NCBI RefSeq assembly: GCF_008831285.2
Contig: NC_045143.1
Span: forward strand, 22,382,302 to 22,446,301
DNA from: Nymphaea colorata
Taxonomy: Eukaryota > Streptophyta > Magnoliopsida > Nymphaeales > Nymphaeaceae
Direction of reading: 5' to 3'
Length of the DNA stretch: 64,000 nt
A program made the position numbers and the translations under genes. Of the stretch, positions 1 to 12,660 are shown piece by piece (within the stretch, counting starts at the first letter, position 1; every line of letters begins with the position of its first letter). The notes under the pieces are model-generated. The model searched no databases and had not been told where the DNA came from. It saw only the letters and a program-made list of their open reading frames with translations.

Positions 1-2291
1 ACATTACGTAAAGTTTAGCTGCATATCTAAACTGACTTGTTTGGATATGTGAGAATAATTCATATCCTGTTGTTTTAGTTCCAATATATGTTATCATGGT
101 TGCCTTTGGATATGATCATACTGCAATACGTGTTGTCATTCTAGATCCAAAGGTTATTCTTGAAATCATTCAATAAAGCTTCATTTGCCTTTCTTTCTTA
201 GGAAAATGAATTTGTTTTAATGCATACTCAAGAGATGTAATATAATACTCTTGGACCAAAATTAATATTGGCAAGAATGCATTTGTTTGAAGCTTTGTAG
301 CACTAAAGTGCTAATACATGATAACTTGTTTTTCTCAAAAGAGAGATGGGTTAGCAATGATCCAAATCTGGTTGTTGAATCATATTGTATAATATTTCAA
401 TGAGGATCATTTGTTTTAAACTCATATTAATTGTATTGTGGATGTTTCTCGTTTGGATGTATACTAATATAATCTGAATCTTTATATTCATGTGGCTTTT
501 GGAATTGGATCTATTCATTGTTTGAGATCCACCTTATATACATCATTGATTCGGATTTGAATATATATTTGGATATATGGTTAAACATCCATATCTTGTT
601 TATATTAGATCCAAGCATATTATGTTATTTGTTCGTTTGAGGATCAAACAAAGCTAGCTTGCTATTAAGCAAGTTTCTGTTTGAGGATGAATTTGATTTT
701 AAATTTTCCATGAGGTATAAAATAATACTCATGAAAATAATGAGATCCACACTAATTAGATCCATATTGAGATCCTTGGAGATCTATAATGCATGTTAAA
801 TGCATATCTAAAAATGAAACGATGTGTTTGCACATACATATGTATTGGATACCCAAATGAAAGTACGATATATGACATTTTCTTTTTATGCATGAGTTTG
901 AAGTGTTCGAATAAGAATACCGAATACAATAATCCAATGGGAGATCATAACGATCTATTGGAGGATCTGATTTATTCAGATAATCAGTCTGGCAATGAAC
1001 CGACTGAGGAACAGTTTGGCAATGAACCAACTGGATAACAGTCTGACAATGGACCGACTGGGAAACAATTTAATAATGAATCAACTGTGCACGATTCTTA
1101 TGATGATCAGTCTGGTAATGAACCGACTGGGTAGTGAGCTCCATGATTATATGTGAATAATTGTTGCATGTACAAAAACTGACTATTTATTTGGTGATCA
1201 AGTTTGATTGATTGAATATGCTAATAAGCGGTCACGTAATGAACCGACTAAGATCAGTTTGATATTAAACGTCAAACTGAAGCTTATTAGTGATCTTATT
1301 GATCATCTTGTGGTATACATATGTAGAGATATGTGAATTGTATATTGCATGCATGGGTTGTCAAAATTATGTATTGACCTTGATGAGTTAAATGAAACTC
1401 ATTGTATGAGAGAGTACATTGATGAAAATTATACAAGATGAAAAGTGCTTGTATGATAGACTATGGGTTGATTGCTCATTCCCTTAAATAGTCATAATAA
1501 AGATTAGGTGTCGCTAATCAAGTTGATGACTATGTAAATATTTGATAAGTGGGAGCACACTTGAATATGTCATTTACTATGTTGAAAAACTAATATTGCT
1601 TTGCCATATGATATAATGCATTGCATGAATGCTATGGAACTCTTGTTGTTAAAGGAGTTAAGTAATTATGGAATACAGTAAAGGAAAGTATTCCATGTGT
1701 TTTAATGCATATTAGCTTGTGTGCTGGACTTGGTACAAACTTCTAATTTGGCTTGTAAGTATACATTAAGAAAGTCCAGGCTGACCCTTGTTTTATGGCA
1801 GTTAAATGTTTGAGATACATGAATGAAACAAATGATATATTCAAGTGATTGTTAGCATTTTTTAACAAAAAGAATTCTAAATGATTTGTCAAGCATGTAG
1901 CCCGTATGAGGCTAAGAAATTCTTGGTTTGCCTCTTTGTGAGGTGGTTGAAAAATATTTAGGTTGATTTCATTGTTGAATAAGAAGAGAATATGCATGCA
2001 CGTTCCAAATGCTTATATGATTGCTAGTATTATAATCAAGAGAATTCTTGATGTTTTATGTAAAACTTGTGGTCCACATGGAACTAAGTTTTAATATGTT
2101 ATAATGTGATATATATTGAATATTTGAAAGGTTGCGAAGGAAAAACCATTGAATGGAAAACCTCGCTGTAAACCTTGAAAAAGGTTAGGTTGCGTTGGAA
2201 AAGCCAATTATGAAAAACCACGTAACAAATTGAATAAAGAAAATCCACATATAGTGGAAGCAAACTGGCGGTCTCATGGCCCAGTGGGAGA
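1..2291 (+). mobile_element. Degenerate 3' half of a Ty1/copia retrotransposon
   Basis: AT-rich sequence with no long frame. Its right end abuts an LTR (2292-2820) and reads GTGGGAGA just before it, the usual copia polypurine tract, so the element runs on the plus strand. Around 1775-1850 one frame reads ADPCFMAVKCLRYMNETND, which resembles the block between reverse transcriptase and RNase H in copia polyproteins (usually a DHW-x-AVK-x-LRYL-x-GTKD type sequence). Frames break repeatedly on both sides. Intact integrase and reverse transcriptase were not recognised; the left end is outside the window. Family assignment rests on this motif, the purine tract and the LTR. Confidence 0.6.
985..1134 (+). 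repeat. 27-bp tandem repeat coding for a 9-residue peptide repeat
   Basis: About five units of 27 bp. The first four are contiguous and the last follows a 15-bp spacer. In the plus frame the units read QSGNEPTEE, then related versions. Units differ by point changes and one carries a stop. It lies inside the decayed copia element, probably in the variable linker between integrase and reverse transcriptase. A further partial unit (AATGAACCGACTAAGATCAG) lies near 1231. Confidence 0.75.
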
Positions 2292-2820
2292 TGTTGGGTA
2301 GTGGTAGTGGCCATGAGCCCTACCCATTCATATCGTAACTGCAAGGGGGGCCCACTTGCAGTTACGAGCTTTAATGCTCACCTAAAATCTCTCACTCACT
2401 TAACCGCTGCTAGGGTTGGGGAAAACCTAAGGGGCTGGACTATATATTCCTAGCATATCCAGAGTTTGATGGATCTCTCTCTAACACATCAACCTGTGAG
2501 AGGCCCCTTGGAAGTAAACCCCAAAAATCTCTCTCTCTAGTTTTCTTTCTTTCTTCCTCTCTTGCTCGCAGAGTTGCAGGCCAAACTTGGTTGGAGATCC
2601 TGGGCGGAACCTAAAGTTCCTACAGAAGATACATCCGCTTTTCTTCCCCTGTTCTGTAATCAAAATTAGAGGATCCACTAGCTTTGACATTCAACCCATA
2701 CATAGATCCACTTTTAGTGGAGGTGATCATGTATGCTTCCATATTTGTTGTTTGCCTTTATCAGCCTTTTCCCTTCGTCAAGATTTCCAGTATTCTTTCC
2801 TTAGTTGCTTGGATTCAACA
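2292..2820 (+). mobile_element. 3' LTR of the left copia element (529 bp)
   Basis: Begins TGTTGGGTAG directly after the purine tract and ends GGATTCAACA, giving the short inverted ends TGTTG/CAACA. A TATA-like TATATATTC sits near 2442, followed by a CT-rich stretch, as expected for a transcription start within an LTR. The matching 5' LTR would be left of the window, so the target duplication cannot be checked. Confidence 0.65.
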
Positions 2821-4434
2821 CCCATGCGAGTTTCCCTGTTGATACACGCAACAGAAGCACGCATATACCCATAACGAGGTTGAAGCAGTTCCGCAGTAGA
2901 AGTCAAAGTGGAACAATCATCCCAAGCGATGGCCGCAGAAAGTGGATTGCTAGTCAAGCAGTAACTGCTATCGATAAATTATGACAGCCCTCATGGTGAA
3001 CGTTCAGAAAGTGAATTCCTCCATGGAATAAGGTTTTCTGCTTTTTTCTCATCAACTACAAATGCTTATTTATAGAGACCATTAAGCATAAAGACGATAA
3101 ACATGCATGTTTATCTGCCTCTAATATCGTTAATGAAGTAGTTAGAGATATACCCAAATGAGGCAATTGGCCCATTTATGTTGTCCTATATCATTAGCTG
3201 CATAAGGCTGGATTAGAACCACTGTAGGTCATGGTCGTCACCCTATTTTGTGCTTTTTCATCCAGTTTTGAGTTAATCAATGCGTGTCAAAGAGATTACT
3301 TTTGCCGATAAAATGGAAATATATAGCAAAATTTGGGGACAATAAGTTCCCTAAGTACATATGCAAACCGCATAAACGAAATATAAGAAGAGAATATACA
3401 AGTTAGTATCACAATAAAACGTAATAAGAAAGGTGGAGAAAGAGTGGACAGATGGAACAGCAGAGTCACCCAGCAGAAGACGAAGGACGGTGCCGTAGCC
3501 GAATAGCAAAGTGAACATCTCCCTGCACAAGACATGCCACAAACTCCGACGATAAAATGTGTCCCTGAATACCTTGTTGTCAAAGAGTTTACTTTTACAT
3601 GACCCGTCAGCTTATGGCTCCTTATATTCTTTGGTACCTTTCCCGTCATCATGTGGTAGTTATCTGATTTTGACTTCCTCTGGGATTTTCTGTATACCAA
3701 CTTTATTTTTCATGGCGGCCAGAGATTAGTTCTGTTCTTTACTTGTCATTTTTGTTGTTGGTGGCTTTTATCAGTTAGAAATTAAGAAATTCCATTGAAA
3801 CTCAGGACTTGCTTCAGTTTTAACTTCCCACAAAATTTATACTACTTGATCCTCGTAGTTTGCCAGGCCAGCTGAATCTTGGTTTCTAAGGTCTTGCCCG
3901 TTAGATGCATAGCCACGATTGTTTATTATCTCTGTAATTCATGATTGTCTTGGCAACATGGCTTCCTAAACAAGTCATTCATCTCCTTTGAATCTCATCA
4001 ATTTGAAGTTTAGGTTCTTGTAGAACGTCGACTGGAAAATTAAGTTGGTCACAGATTTTATGGCCTTGTGTCCATTTCGTTCAAACCCAAAAGGAGAAAA
4101 AATCCGGAACCAAAATAGTTAATGCATCGATCGTCAAATTATTCGGTGCGATGTGTACTTGTCTAACAATTGCTTCCGAGAATTTGTAAGATACAGCAGA
4201 ATTACTTACAGTTTGCCTCGAAGTACAGTTAACAACAGAAGACAGAAGCCTGTGATTCCGAGCAGATCGTCATCGAAAAAGGAAAAAGAGAAAAAACATG
4301 AACAGAAATCGGATCTCTGAAAAGATTAACCTCTCTGACTCCTGTAAATGCCAATTCCAGGACAACCCTTTTGTGCTCTCCCATGAGAACCTTAAGGAAA
4401 AAGGAGATAGAAGAGAGAAAAGAAAAGAGCGGTC
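2821..4434. other. Intergenic stretch, nothing recognised
   Basis: No convincing gene. The longest open frames (for example minus 3296-3700) have no recognisable motif, no codon bias and no neighbouring promoter. Confidence 0.5.
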
Positions 4435-4758
4435 CTAGTGAACAAGCTTGGCCGTCTTATCGGGCTCTACCTGCAAAGAAGCCGATCGCTTAATGAACTC
4501 CAAGCAATCGGCAATAGCTTCTGCATAGAACACGTTCGACTCCCACCTCCCTACACAGTACTTCTGCCTCGCGCACACGTCTTCTTTTTGTTCCTTCCTC
4601 AGTGTCGCCATGACTCGTCCACATAGACACTTTACGCTCCTCAGCACTCTTAGGAAATTCAAGAATTTTATGTGCACCCTGTGCACAGAAAGCCTGCCAG
4701 AATTGACACGGAAGCCCTTCGCCCGTGTCCTTCTCCTCTGAATCCTTACCGACGCCAT
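4435..4758 (-). CDS. Small conserved plant protein of unknown function, 107 aa
   Basis: Single-exon frame. The N-terminal half is strongly basic (RIQRRRTRAKGFR at residues 5-17). The C-terminal half holds the block FYAEAIADCLEFIKRSA (about residues 77-93). I recall this block from short plant proteins of unknown function that end in a similar FYAEAIADCLEFIKR motif; that is from memory. I see no signal peptide or membrane segment. The start is the first ATG of the frame and lies about 100 bp downstream of a TATAAAT box on the same strand. An overlapping minus frame (4490-4843, 117 aa) lacks the motif and is taken as a shadow. No function is claimed. The protein could be nuclear given the basic N-terminus, but that is inference. 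Confidence 0.65.
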   Translation of the reverse strand: MASVRIQRRRTRAKGFRVNSGRLSVHRVHIKFLNFLRVLRSVKCLCGRVMATLRKEQKEDVCARQKYCVGRWESNVFYAEAIADCLEFIKRSASLQVEPDKTAKLVH

Positions 4759-4853
4759 TGCAGCTTTGAAGGAGTACTGTTGATGTGGGGTAGAAGAGGT
4801 CGGAGAACGGAAAGTTTCTGCTGGACAACGTCTTTGCTCCCAATCATGTCTCC

Positions 4854-4860
4854 ATTTATA
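4854..4860 (-). promoter_or_regulatory. TATA box of the small conserved gene
   Basis: TATAAAT on the minus strand, about 96 bp upstream of the ATG at 4758. The spacing suits a short 5' leader. Confidence 0.5.
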
Positions 4861-4962
4861 CTGAATGGTGAAAGCACAAAGATTTTAAGGAAGCTGACGG
4901 AACGAGTTTCCGTTATTGTTGGTTAAGCTAACACTAGCCAAAGTCGTTCTCATGGACCAATA

Positions 4963-4971
4963 CCCCCCCCC

Positions 4972-5044
<73 letters not shown>
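4963..5044. repeat. Compound microsatellite (C)n-(CT)n-(TA)n
   Basis: A C homopolymer of 14 is followed, after a short ACCT link, by about 12 CT and 20 TA dinucleotides. Confidence 0.95.
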
Positions 5045-5048
<4 letters not shown>

Positions 5049-7278
5049 CCAGCCAGACTATTAAAAATGGATTGCTAAAACAATTTTGTATACAATCTAA
5101 CTTTATAAATATGAAATTATTTAGTGAGAATCATATGCTAAGTCAGTCATTTTTGAGTTTTAACATATTTTCTAGTAATGAAAAAAGTGGAATCCTCTTA
5201 TGACACCAAATTTTTTATAACAGAAAAATAAGTGTTTTTCTTAAAAATAACTTAAACTAAAACATGATTGATGTTGAATTAGTATATACAAATGTTCATA
5301 TTTTGTTTAAAGTAGCTTTTAACATGAATACAGAAGATTGGGATTCTGTCCCTGACGACCGGTATATACCAATTATATATATATAGAAGCAGTATAAAAA
5401 TTATATTTTGCAGTATATTGATAGCGTTTCTTCTCAACATAAATATGCTAATTAGATATGCAATTGTGAAGTTCCGGTAAGGTCATATGTAAGAAAGTAA
5501 GATTCTCAAAATTTTCAGTCACAGGGATTGATCGCTTAAAGATAGGTTTGTTGCCCCTGTAAATTTTAAAAATATTATTGGGCTTCTCCAAATTTCTGGC
5601 TCCGTCCCTATCATGATCATTTTCTCTATCAATGTATCTATCTTCTGTTCCACTTATTCTTGTCATTATTAGTGTTATTCTAATAATATTATTACTATTA
5701 GTCAACCTTCTGCCGTGGTGCATGGAAGACAAAAAAGTGGTTTCCATTTCATCGTGATACCCACTGTCAATGTGGAAGCCATTGTCAACGGTTAATGGGA
5801 CCCTGCGGTATCGCTTTGTCTCCCGAATGCACATGGCAATGGAGCTGAATACCTATCGGAGCATGTTATTACTCCTGAGTTGAAGCCTAGGGAACTGATA
5901 TGGATCTATAGTATGTTTTTACTGATGTGAAAAAATCCATAGTAAAATTTTCAATTTATTTCTTTGTTTTGAGAAAAAGTTGGATTTAAGGAGGGAGGGG
6001 GGGTTTGATCTTAAATCCTGAGAATCTCAAATCCAATGCTATCAAACATTTCGCTGCACGTTTCTCTTTGGAGAGGGTTTTCGCTGTGTGAAAAATGTAC
6101 TCGTGAAAAAGAAACTAACACTTTCCATTGTTTCTAGGTGACCTGCCACAGTTGTCTAAAATCCATGATTTGTATAAACATTTTCCCAGCACTACTAATA
6201 AGGGGAAGAGATCTTGTTAATTTTATAGTACTCAGCTTGTCGGCTCTAATCAGTTGGAGGTAGTTTTCAATTTTCTTTGTATTGATAGTCGTCATGTCAC
6301 AGGAAGAAAAGAAAATGTTTCTCAGCTAAGAACCTCTGGCGGGAAAATCTTAATCATTAAGCAAAATTTCTGTTTAACAACGATTTTTTTTCAATCAGGA
6401 TAGGCAGAGCTTTAGTTGCAATCAGGATGTAAAATTTGTGCAAACTCTTTTCGGACTTTCCTTTTGAGAGTGTTTGGATGATACTCTCAAACTATGTTTT
6501 GGAGACAGTTTTTTCAGGTTTTTTTTGGTTTTCACAAGGCAAATCTCAAGTTTTTCCTCATGGCAAGTCGAAGTGAAAACCCTGCCCCGAACCCAAATTA
6601 AGCACTTACAAGAGCAGCTAGTGGTGCAGTCCCTTGGTTGCATTACTGATCTACTTCAAGGGTTGCACCGGATTTTAGTTTGAGCGGAATGCCGGCGACT
6701 ATTATGAACAGTAGCAGAGAGAGCTGCATGGTGGCTGCTATGAAATAGTTGTCCACACCAACCCTACAATTTTTTTTATTTCCATATGAGGGCCTTTAAG
6801 TTGACTATTTTTATATCTTGGTGCCCCTTAAAATATAAGAAGTTTTGTATAGTGCTTCTTAGCTTAAAAATTTTTAGCTCCGCCATTGATCGTTGATCAT
6901 GAATATGAATAGCCAGTTGGTGGTCTAACTTTCTTTTTTGTTGGCAGAACAGAATTTGATGCAAAGTCGATTTACTTTACACTTAATAATTGATTAACTG
7001 ATGTGACTTCTGGTCATTTTATGCTTCAAATATCACTTTGACTTCAATTACCAACACACACCGTTGGCAAGTAGAGATCTCAATTCATGAGAGCAGGAAA
7101 TGGGATATATCGATTACACAGTTGGCCAATTGTCGCCGCCGTTGCATGCAGTCTTTCCTTGAAGGGTAAGGCCTGGTGTATGTCAAACATCATGAAAGTG
7201 TTTGGCTACTTGTGGTTGTATTGTGTCCAAATTTGATACCTTTATCTTTTCTGAATTTCACACGCAAAGGGTTCATAA
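5045..7278. other. Intergenic stretch, nothing recognised
   Basis: AT-rich with short open frames only (for example 5448-5834 minus, 6474-6683 plus). None has a recognisable domain. Confidence 0.5.
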
Positions 7279-7506
7279 TAGGGCAGGAACCTAATTAGAA
7301 TAAAAAATATGTTTTAAAACATAATTTAATTTATAAATGTAATTAATTTTCACAAAATAAATTACATAATAATAATAATAATGATAAATAAGTTGCTTGG
7401 CCGTCTTATGCATAATTTTAAGGCTTAGGCCAAGTTAGGCTAGGTACCGAGTACCCATCGGGTAGATGGGACACCTTATGGGTACTCAGTCCAATACCCA
7501 TCCCTA
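7279..7506. mobile_element. Possible hAT-type MITE, about 228 bp
   Basis: The left end reads TAGGGCAGG and the right end reads CCCATCCCTA, whose complement begins TAGGGATGGG; both fit hAT-type inverted ends. Inside are related sequences GAGTACCCATCGGGTA and GGGTACTCAGTCC. The flanking octamers (gttcataa and attcaaat) agree at only five positions, so the target duplication is decayed or the call is wrong. An (AAT)n run lies at about 7364-7382. Confidence 0.35.
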
Positions 7507-8629
7507 ATTCAAATAGGATTTTTTCCAGCTCAAACTTAAATAAATATAGTTGCAAATAAGTTAACAAGAAAAAAAAAAAAAAGTAAACTTTCAATTTATG
7601 AGAAAGACAACTTGGAGTGTTAGCCTGTTAGGGCATTCCAATAGCCTTGACATCATGCCTAGTGACCAGCATGAGTGTGGCATTAGGCGATCGAGGCATT
7701 TCACATACGTGAAATGTCATAATAAATAATCTTTCTCCAATTTATAAGCATTCACTTCACTTCAATTTTTAAGAAACCATTGGGTCGTTTTCTCAAAAGT
7801 TTCAAACAAAATAGGCCTCCAAGCAATTTGAAAAAAGAAAACGGACAATGGCTTCCTTATCTGACAATCGGACATCTTCTAAGTTCATAGCATTAGGAAA
7901 ATGGTGCTAGAAAGGAAATTTGAAGAGCCTGGCCGACATCTGCGATATTCATGTGGACTAAATGAGCGGCTTCTATATGATTGGAGACAAAGAGAAAGAG
8001 ATCCGGCAGGTTGTCCATCAACCTCCCCCATGTGGCCGTGTTGAAATTGAAGGTCGAGCTGACCTTTTGGAACGTGATTATCAGTAAACTTGATACCGAT
8101 ATATGCATGACAACCAGCTAATTAGGTAGGGACACCAACATGACACTTGAAATTATGCTGTTCGATATGTTCTTAAGATCATCTGGATACGCATACAAAT
8201 ATCTTCAGTATTACTGATTATCTGTTACAAAACAGCACTCTTGATTAAGTTGGATTTATAAAGTCCTGATTTTTTGGTGTTATAAGAACCACTGTCTATC
8301 TTTTACGACTACAAATACATGTAGTCTTTAAAATTGCCGGTTTAATTTTGTCTGTCCTAGTTAATGACGTGCAAGCCCACATCTACAAGGTTAGATTACT
8401 CTAGAAACAAGTTAGTTTAATTAAGACTTCAAGTTCTTAAAGCATGTGACTCTTAGGTGTATGACTTGTAAAAGATCATTTTAGCCATTGATCTTGTCAA
8501 CATGAAAGGCTGAGAAAACATTAATGAGAAGAACGAGATATGATGTTTTAATCATATAACTGAGTAACTTTTTGTTCTTGATTTTCTCCCAAACGTTTAT
8601 TTTGTAAAAGTCACTAAGATGATTCACTT

Positions 8630-8637
8630 TATATACA

Positions 8638-8716
<79 letters not shown>

Positions 8717-8730
8717 CGAAAGAGAGAGAG
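8630..8730. repeat. (TA)n-(GA)n microsatellite
   Basis: Interrupted TA dinucleotides pass directly into GA dinucleotides at about 8683. Minus-strand frames here encode only IY and LS repeats and are not genes. Confidence 0.9.
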
Positions 8731-9329
8731 GGGATGAATTTCATTAAAAGAAAGCATGAGCATCCAAAGAGGAGAGAAAGGGCAGGTGGCATGTGTAAGC
8801 ATCAAAACTTCACGATCGGGTTCCATAACTTCCGTTCCTTGGGCAAGAGGTTGGCGAACCCCTCATCAACTGGAACAACCGAGACTATGAAACGAGTAAA
8901 ATAAAGGCAAATCATGTACTGCTGCCGTGGCCATATAGAAACATACGGTGGGCGGAAAACGGCAGCCGGAAAGAAACCACCCACATGTGCATAATATTAT
9001 TGCATAAAGTAGATGGCCTCGTAACACCTTTTAGTATTGATTTGCAGAGTCCTTCGGATGATCTGAACAACCACTTGAAGAAAAAACGTAACCCAAAAAT
9101 GACAATAATAGAATGTAGTGAGTGACGAAAGCTTCATCTGTTTCTAGACGTTGCTGGTTTTAATCTTTAAACATTTTCTTCTCCATTAAGACCACAATCA
9201 AAGGAGTAGACGCAGACGAGAGGCAACCACGGCTTGTTTGTGAAGAAAAGATGTTGGATGACACTCCAAGACCCTTTAACACTCTCCAAATTAAGATGAA
9301 GAAAGGAACAAATACTAACAAAATATAAG

Positions 9330-9330
<1 letters not shown>

Positions 9331-9377
<47 letters not shown>
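9331..9377. repeat. (TA)n microsatellite
   Basis: About 22 uninterrupted TA dinucleotides. Confidence 0.95.
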
Positions 9378-9379
<2 letters not shown>

Positions 9380-10842
9380 AAAATGTTATCTTTGTGAAAA
9401 TTGAAATCAGCTGGCTACCTTCGTGTTCATATGGCTATTTTTATGTTGTGTCATAGAAGGCACATTTCATGTCTAAAAGCCATGGCCAAGTAACTAGATG
9501 TCGAAAATACATACATATTTTGTGACGGTTTTGACTACACAAATGGCCATGTTAGTGTTTCTGACGTTGTGTTTCTGCAAGTAAATGAATTGTCTTAGTG
9601 ATGACCAAATTACATTATTGAGATATATGAGGTTATTTGACTTACACTTCTCTAAGGGGTCGGTTGGTAGTTGGAATATTATAGGAATATTTTTGTGAAT
9701 TTGTCAAAAAATTAGAGCAGATGAACATGCCCAAAAAATTGAAGTATGTCCATAAAATACTTACAGAGTGTTTAGACCAGTAAGTGGCACACATTTCCCA
9801 TCTTTCTTGGTTTTTCAAGTTACCATTTTCTAATAACACCAAGATCGCATTACATGAGTGATGCATCCAAAGAGTGGACAGGTGATCATGTATTTTATTT
9901 CTTTCGCTGTGGGAAACACTTTCAGCTAACTCCGTTCCAAGAATGACTAGCTAATGCACGCTTAAAATACTTTCAAAAGTTAATTATTTTGGCCAAATAC
10001 TTTCAACAATTGCCTTTAAAAACGTGTATTAATAATGCATGTGCACGTTGTTACCATTTTACTGAATGTTTATTTTTGTATATTGTTTGATTTGTTCAAA
10101 AGGGAAACTATCAATAGAATTTCACACCTAGTTGCTCTAGAGAATATAAAAGAATAGAGTTCAAATTTGAAACAAAAGATCATGGGAAGAAATCCCATTT
10201 TACTGTGCTCTGCGTTGACCCGATTAGCAAGCTAAATTTTGTGAAAATAAATATTGGCATGCAAGTAAAATAATCTCCTTTAAGAATATAAAAGCATAAG
10301 AATTTTTGAATCCGATAATTGGAAAGGAATAGTGAAAGAAGAATCATCTATATATAGAAAAACAAACTGTCAAAACTCTAGAAATTGAACGAAAATTAGA
10401 ACTTACATCAAGCATGTGAACTTTGTGAATATATATCAACAACTTTCAAGATTCCAGGAAAGCTTTACATGGACTTCTGTCCCTGCAAAACGTAGGAAAA
10501 CAAAAAAAAAATATGAAAAAAAAATATGAATTCTACACAAATAATTAACATTATAATCAGCATGATGTGCAGAGTGACATAAGGTGAGCTATTAATATTA
10601 TTTAAAACCACGCAGAGTCCTCCATTAAACATTAATGCGCTTAGTAGCGTCACATGGATCCCAGGAGAAAAAATAACCATAGATTCTTTACCTACGGCCG
10701 GACCAAAGTTAGTTCAACATCCTTTGCCCTTGTCATCTTACAATATATATATAGATATATATACCATTGTCATTTAACTCATTAAAGCAGGCAACCAACT
10801 AGACTATCAAGTGGACAAATTAAGAAAGAGGTCGACCACTTA

Positions 10843-10957
10843 TCTCTACCTAGACGAGCCCGATAAAGAGTCGAGCTCGGACCAGTCCACAGTTCGAAAA
10901 CTGAGCTCGGGCCTGGCCCGACAACCCGAAACCCGAACTTGAGCTCGGTCTAGTTAA

Positions 10958-11019
<62 letters not shown>

Positions 11020-11150
11020 AAAAAATAATATAGAATATGTTTTTAATAATAAAATATATATTATTTTTAAAATACAATAATATTACAAAAATATCGATCC
11101 GAATCGGGCCTTGTCGGGCCAGCCCGGTAGGTTACCGATGCTCAGCCCCT
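10843..11150. mobile_element. MITE-like inverted-repeat element with an internal (TA)n
   Basis: Left and right parts carry inverted copies of CGGGC(C)TGGCCCGACAA, at about 10908-10925 and, on the opposite strand, 11108-11125. The outer sequences are rich in GAGCTCGG and GGGCC, as in many hAT-type plant MITEs. A (TA)n run of about 25 units occupies 10964-11014. Exact ends and target duplication were not established. Confidence 0.45.
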
Positions 11151-11219
11151 TTGACTGCATAAACCTCTTAGGCGCTCAAACTTTCCACGGAGGAACTGGA
11201 TAGGGAAGCAATAACTTAG

Positions 11220-12660
11220 ATTCGGACGGGACGACTGATCGAATAGCTTCAAAAAGATTGGATATGAAAAAAGTTGTCATTCAAAATAATTATGTTTGAT
11301 GGGGTTCGGTTTAAGAAATGACATCCGATCGAATTCAGCTTCAAATTTAAATAAACATGATGCCATCATATTTGGCTTTAGCTTTAAATGAATTTTATAT
11401 CTAATGTCCATCTATTTTGGAAGTTGGTTTTTAACATATCGTAATAAAGTTCGAATTAGGTTTAAAAGTTAAATAATTTGGATTCGATTGTGAATTTAGA
11501 AGTGGCTTCTGATCGGATTAGGATTGGACTATGGTATAGGTTTCTCTTCAATTATTGAATATGCAAACATCCAGTAAAGTACCGGATATGGTAAAGGCTA
11601 CATCTGATTCGAACCTGATCCTTTGACATCAGAGCTAGAACTGGAAATGGTTCAAGTAATTGAGATCAGACTTGGATGAAAGTTGCTTGTTCCTTAATAA
11701 ACTCAAGAAAGTTTAGCCTGCTCTACATCCAACCGTTTCCAAGCACAATCAAACAATTAAGTTCAAGAAAGTTCAACCTGTTTTACAATTACCACAATCG
11801 TTTCCAAGCACAATCAAATGGGTAGCTGAACCTTTTCTAACAGCTTTCTTGCACCCAAAAATTTGTATCTTGCTTCTCTATATCGTTCCAATTTTGTCGG
11901 ATGTCTATCTTGCTTAGTTCAACGTGGAGACCATAATTTTCAAGTGCCTAAGTGGCTTTAAAAATCAACCGAGTTTATCGACGAGACACCATTATCAACC
12001 GAGTGTACCTCTTACCACAGGGTTGAAGCTGAAGTTGTGAACACAGCACGGTTTTAGGAAATCAGCAAGTCAGATTATCGAAAGCCTATAAAATGAAAAC
12101 ATTGTTTTTTTTTAACGAAACTATAATTTTGTGGGCAAATAGGCCCTTAAAGGTACGAATGTTAATATATCAGATTTGTAAATTTAATATTTGATTAAGA
12201 AATCAGGTCGGATTCAGATTTAAGGAATGACATTGTCAGATTCAAAATTCATATATGCATAAAAATCCAATAAAATTTGGATGCATATTCAGATCAGATT
12301 TAGTTTTAGATAAATATCATACATCCAACTCCCTTGTATTATGAAAGTTGTTTGGATTCGATTTAGAATTTGGATTCAAATTCAGATTCAGATGTTAATT
12401 TAAAATTGGATTTGGATTGTGAAATTAGATTTTGGATTCAAATTTGGATAAGCTCTTATTGATTTGTTTAAGAAGAATTCGAATTCAAATATGTGAACAT
12501 CTGAAAAAACAAATACGGTTAAGAATATGTTAGATTTTTGGATTCAAATTCGGTTAGATTTTTATTCATTTGTTTTCAAATTTGAATTCGAATCCAAATG
12601 TGTGACCATCTAAAAAAACGAACATGGTTAGAAATATGTCTGATTCAAATCTGATCCATT
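11220..12660. repeat. Degenerate repeats of a GGATTCGGATTT-like motif
   Basis: Many imperfect short copies of motifs such as GATTCGGATT, GATTCAAATTC and TTGGATTCGAA on both strands, spread over about 1.4 kb. This is probably an old non-coding transposon or decayed satellite; no ends were recognised. Confidence 0.45.

Larger units (their letters stand above)
7507..10842. other. Intergenic stretch with microsatellites
   Basis: No gene recognised. It contains the TA/GA microsatellites at about 8630-8730 and 9331-9377, listed separately. Confidence 0.5.

Noticed and set aside
3296-3700. 134-aa minus frame in intergenic DNA
   Set aside because: No motif, no promoter or splice context, and composition like the flanks.
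4490-4843. 117-aa minus frame overlapping the small conserved gene
   Set aside because: Lacks the conserved motif; the 107-aa frame fits the TATA position and family block better.
5448-5834. 128-aa minus frame
   Set aside because: No recognisable domain; the region has no transcription signals and low complexity at its 3' part.
9640-9880. Possible Harbinger-type MITE (GGTCGGTTGG and CCAAAGAGTGG ends)
   Set aside because: Inverted ends match poorly and no TAA/TTA duplication is present.
10964-11014. (TA)n tracts as possible telomere or centromere signal
   Set aside because: Simple dinucleotide slippage; no TTTAGGG arrays or satellite monomers were seen.
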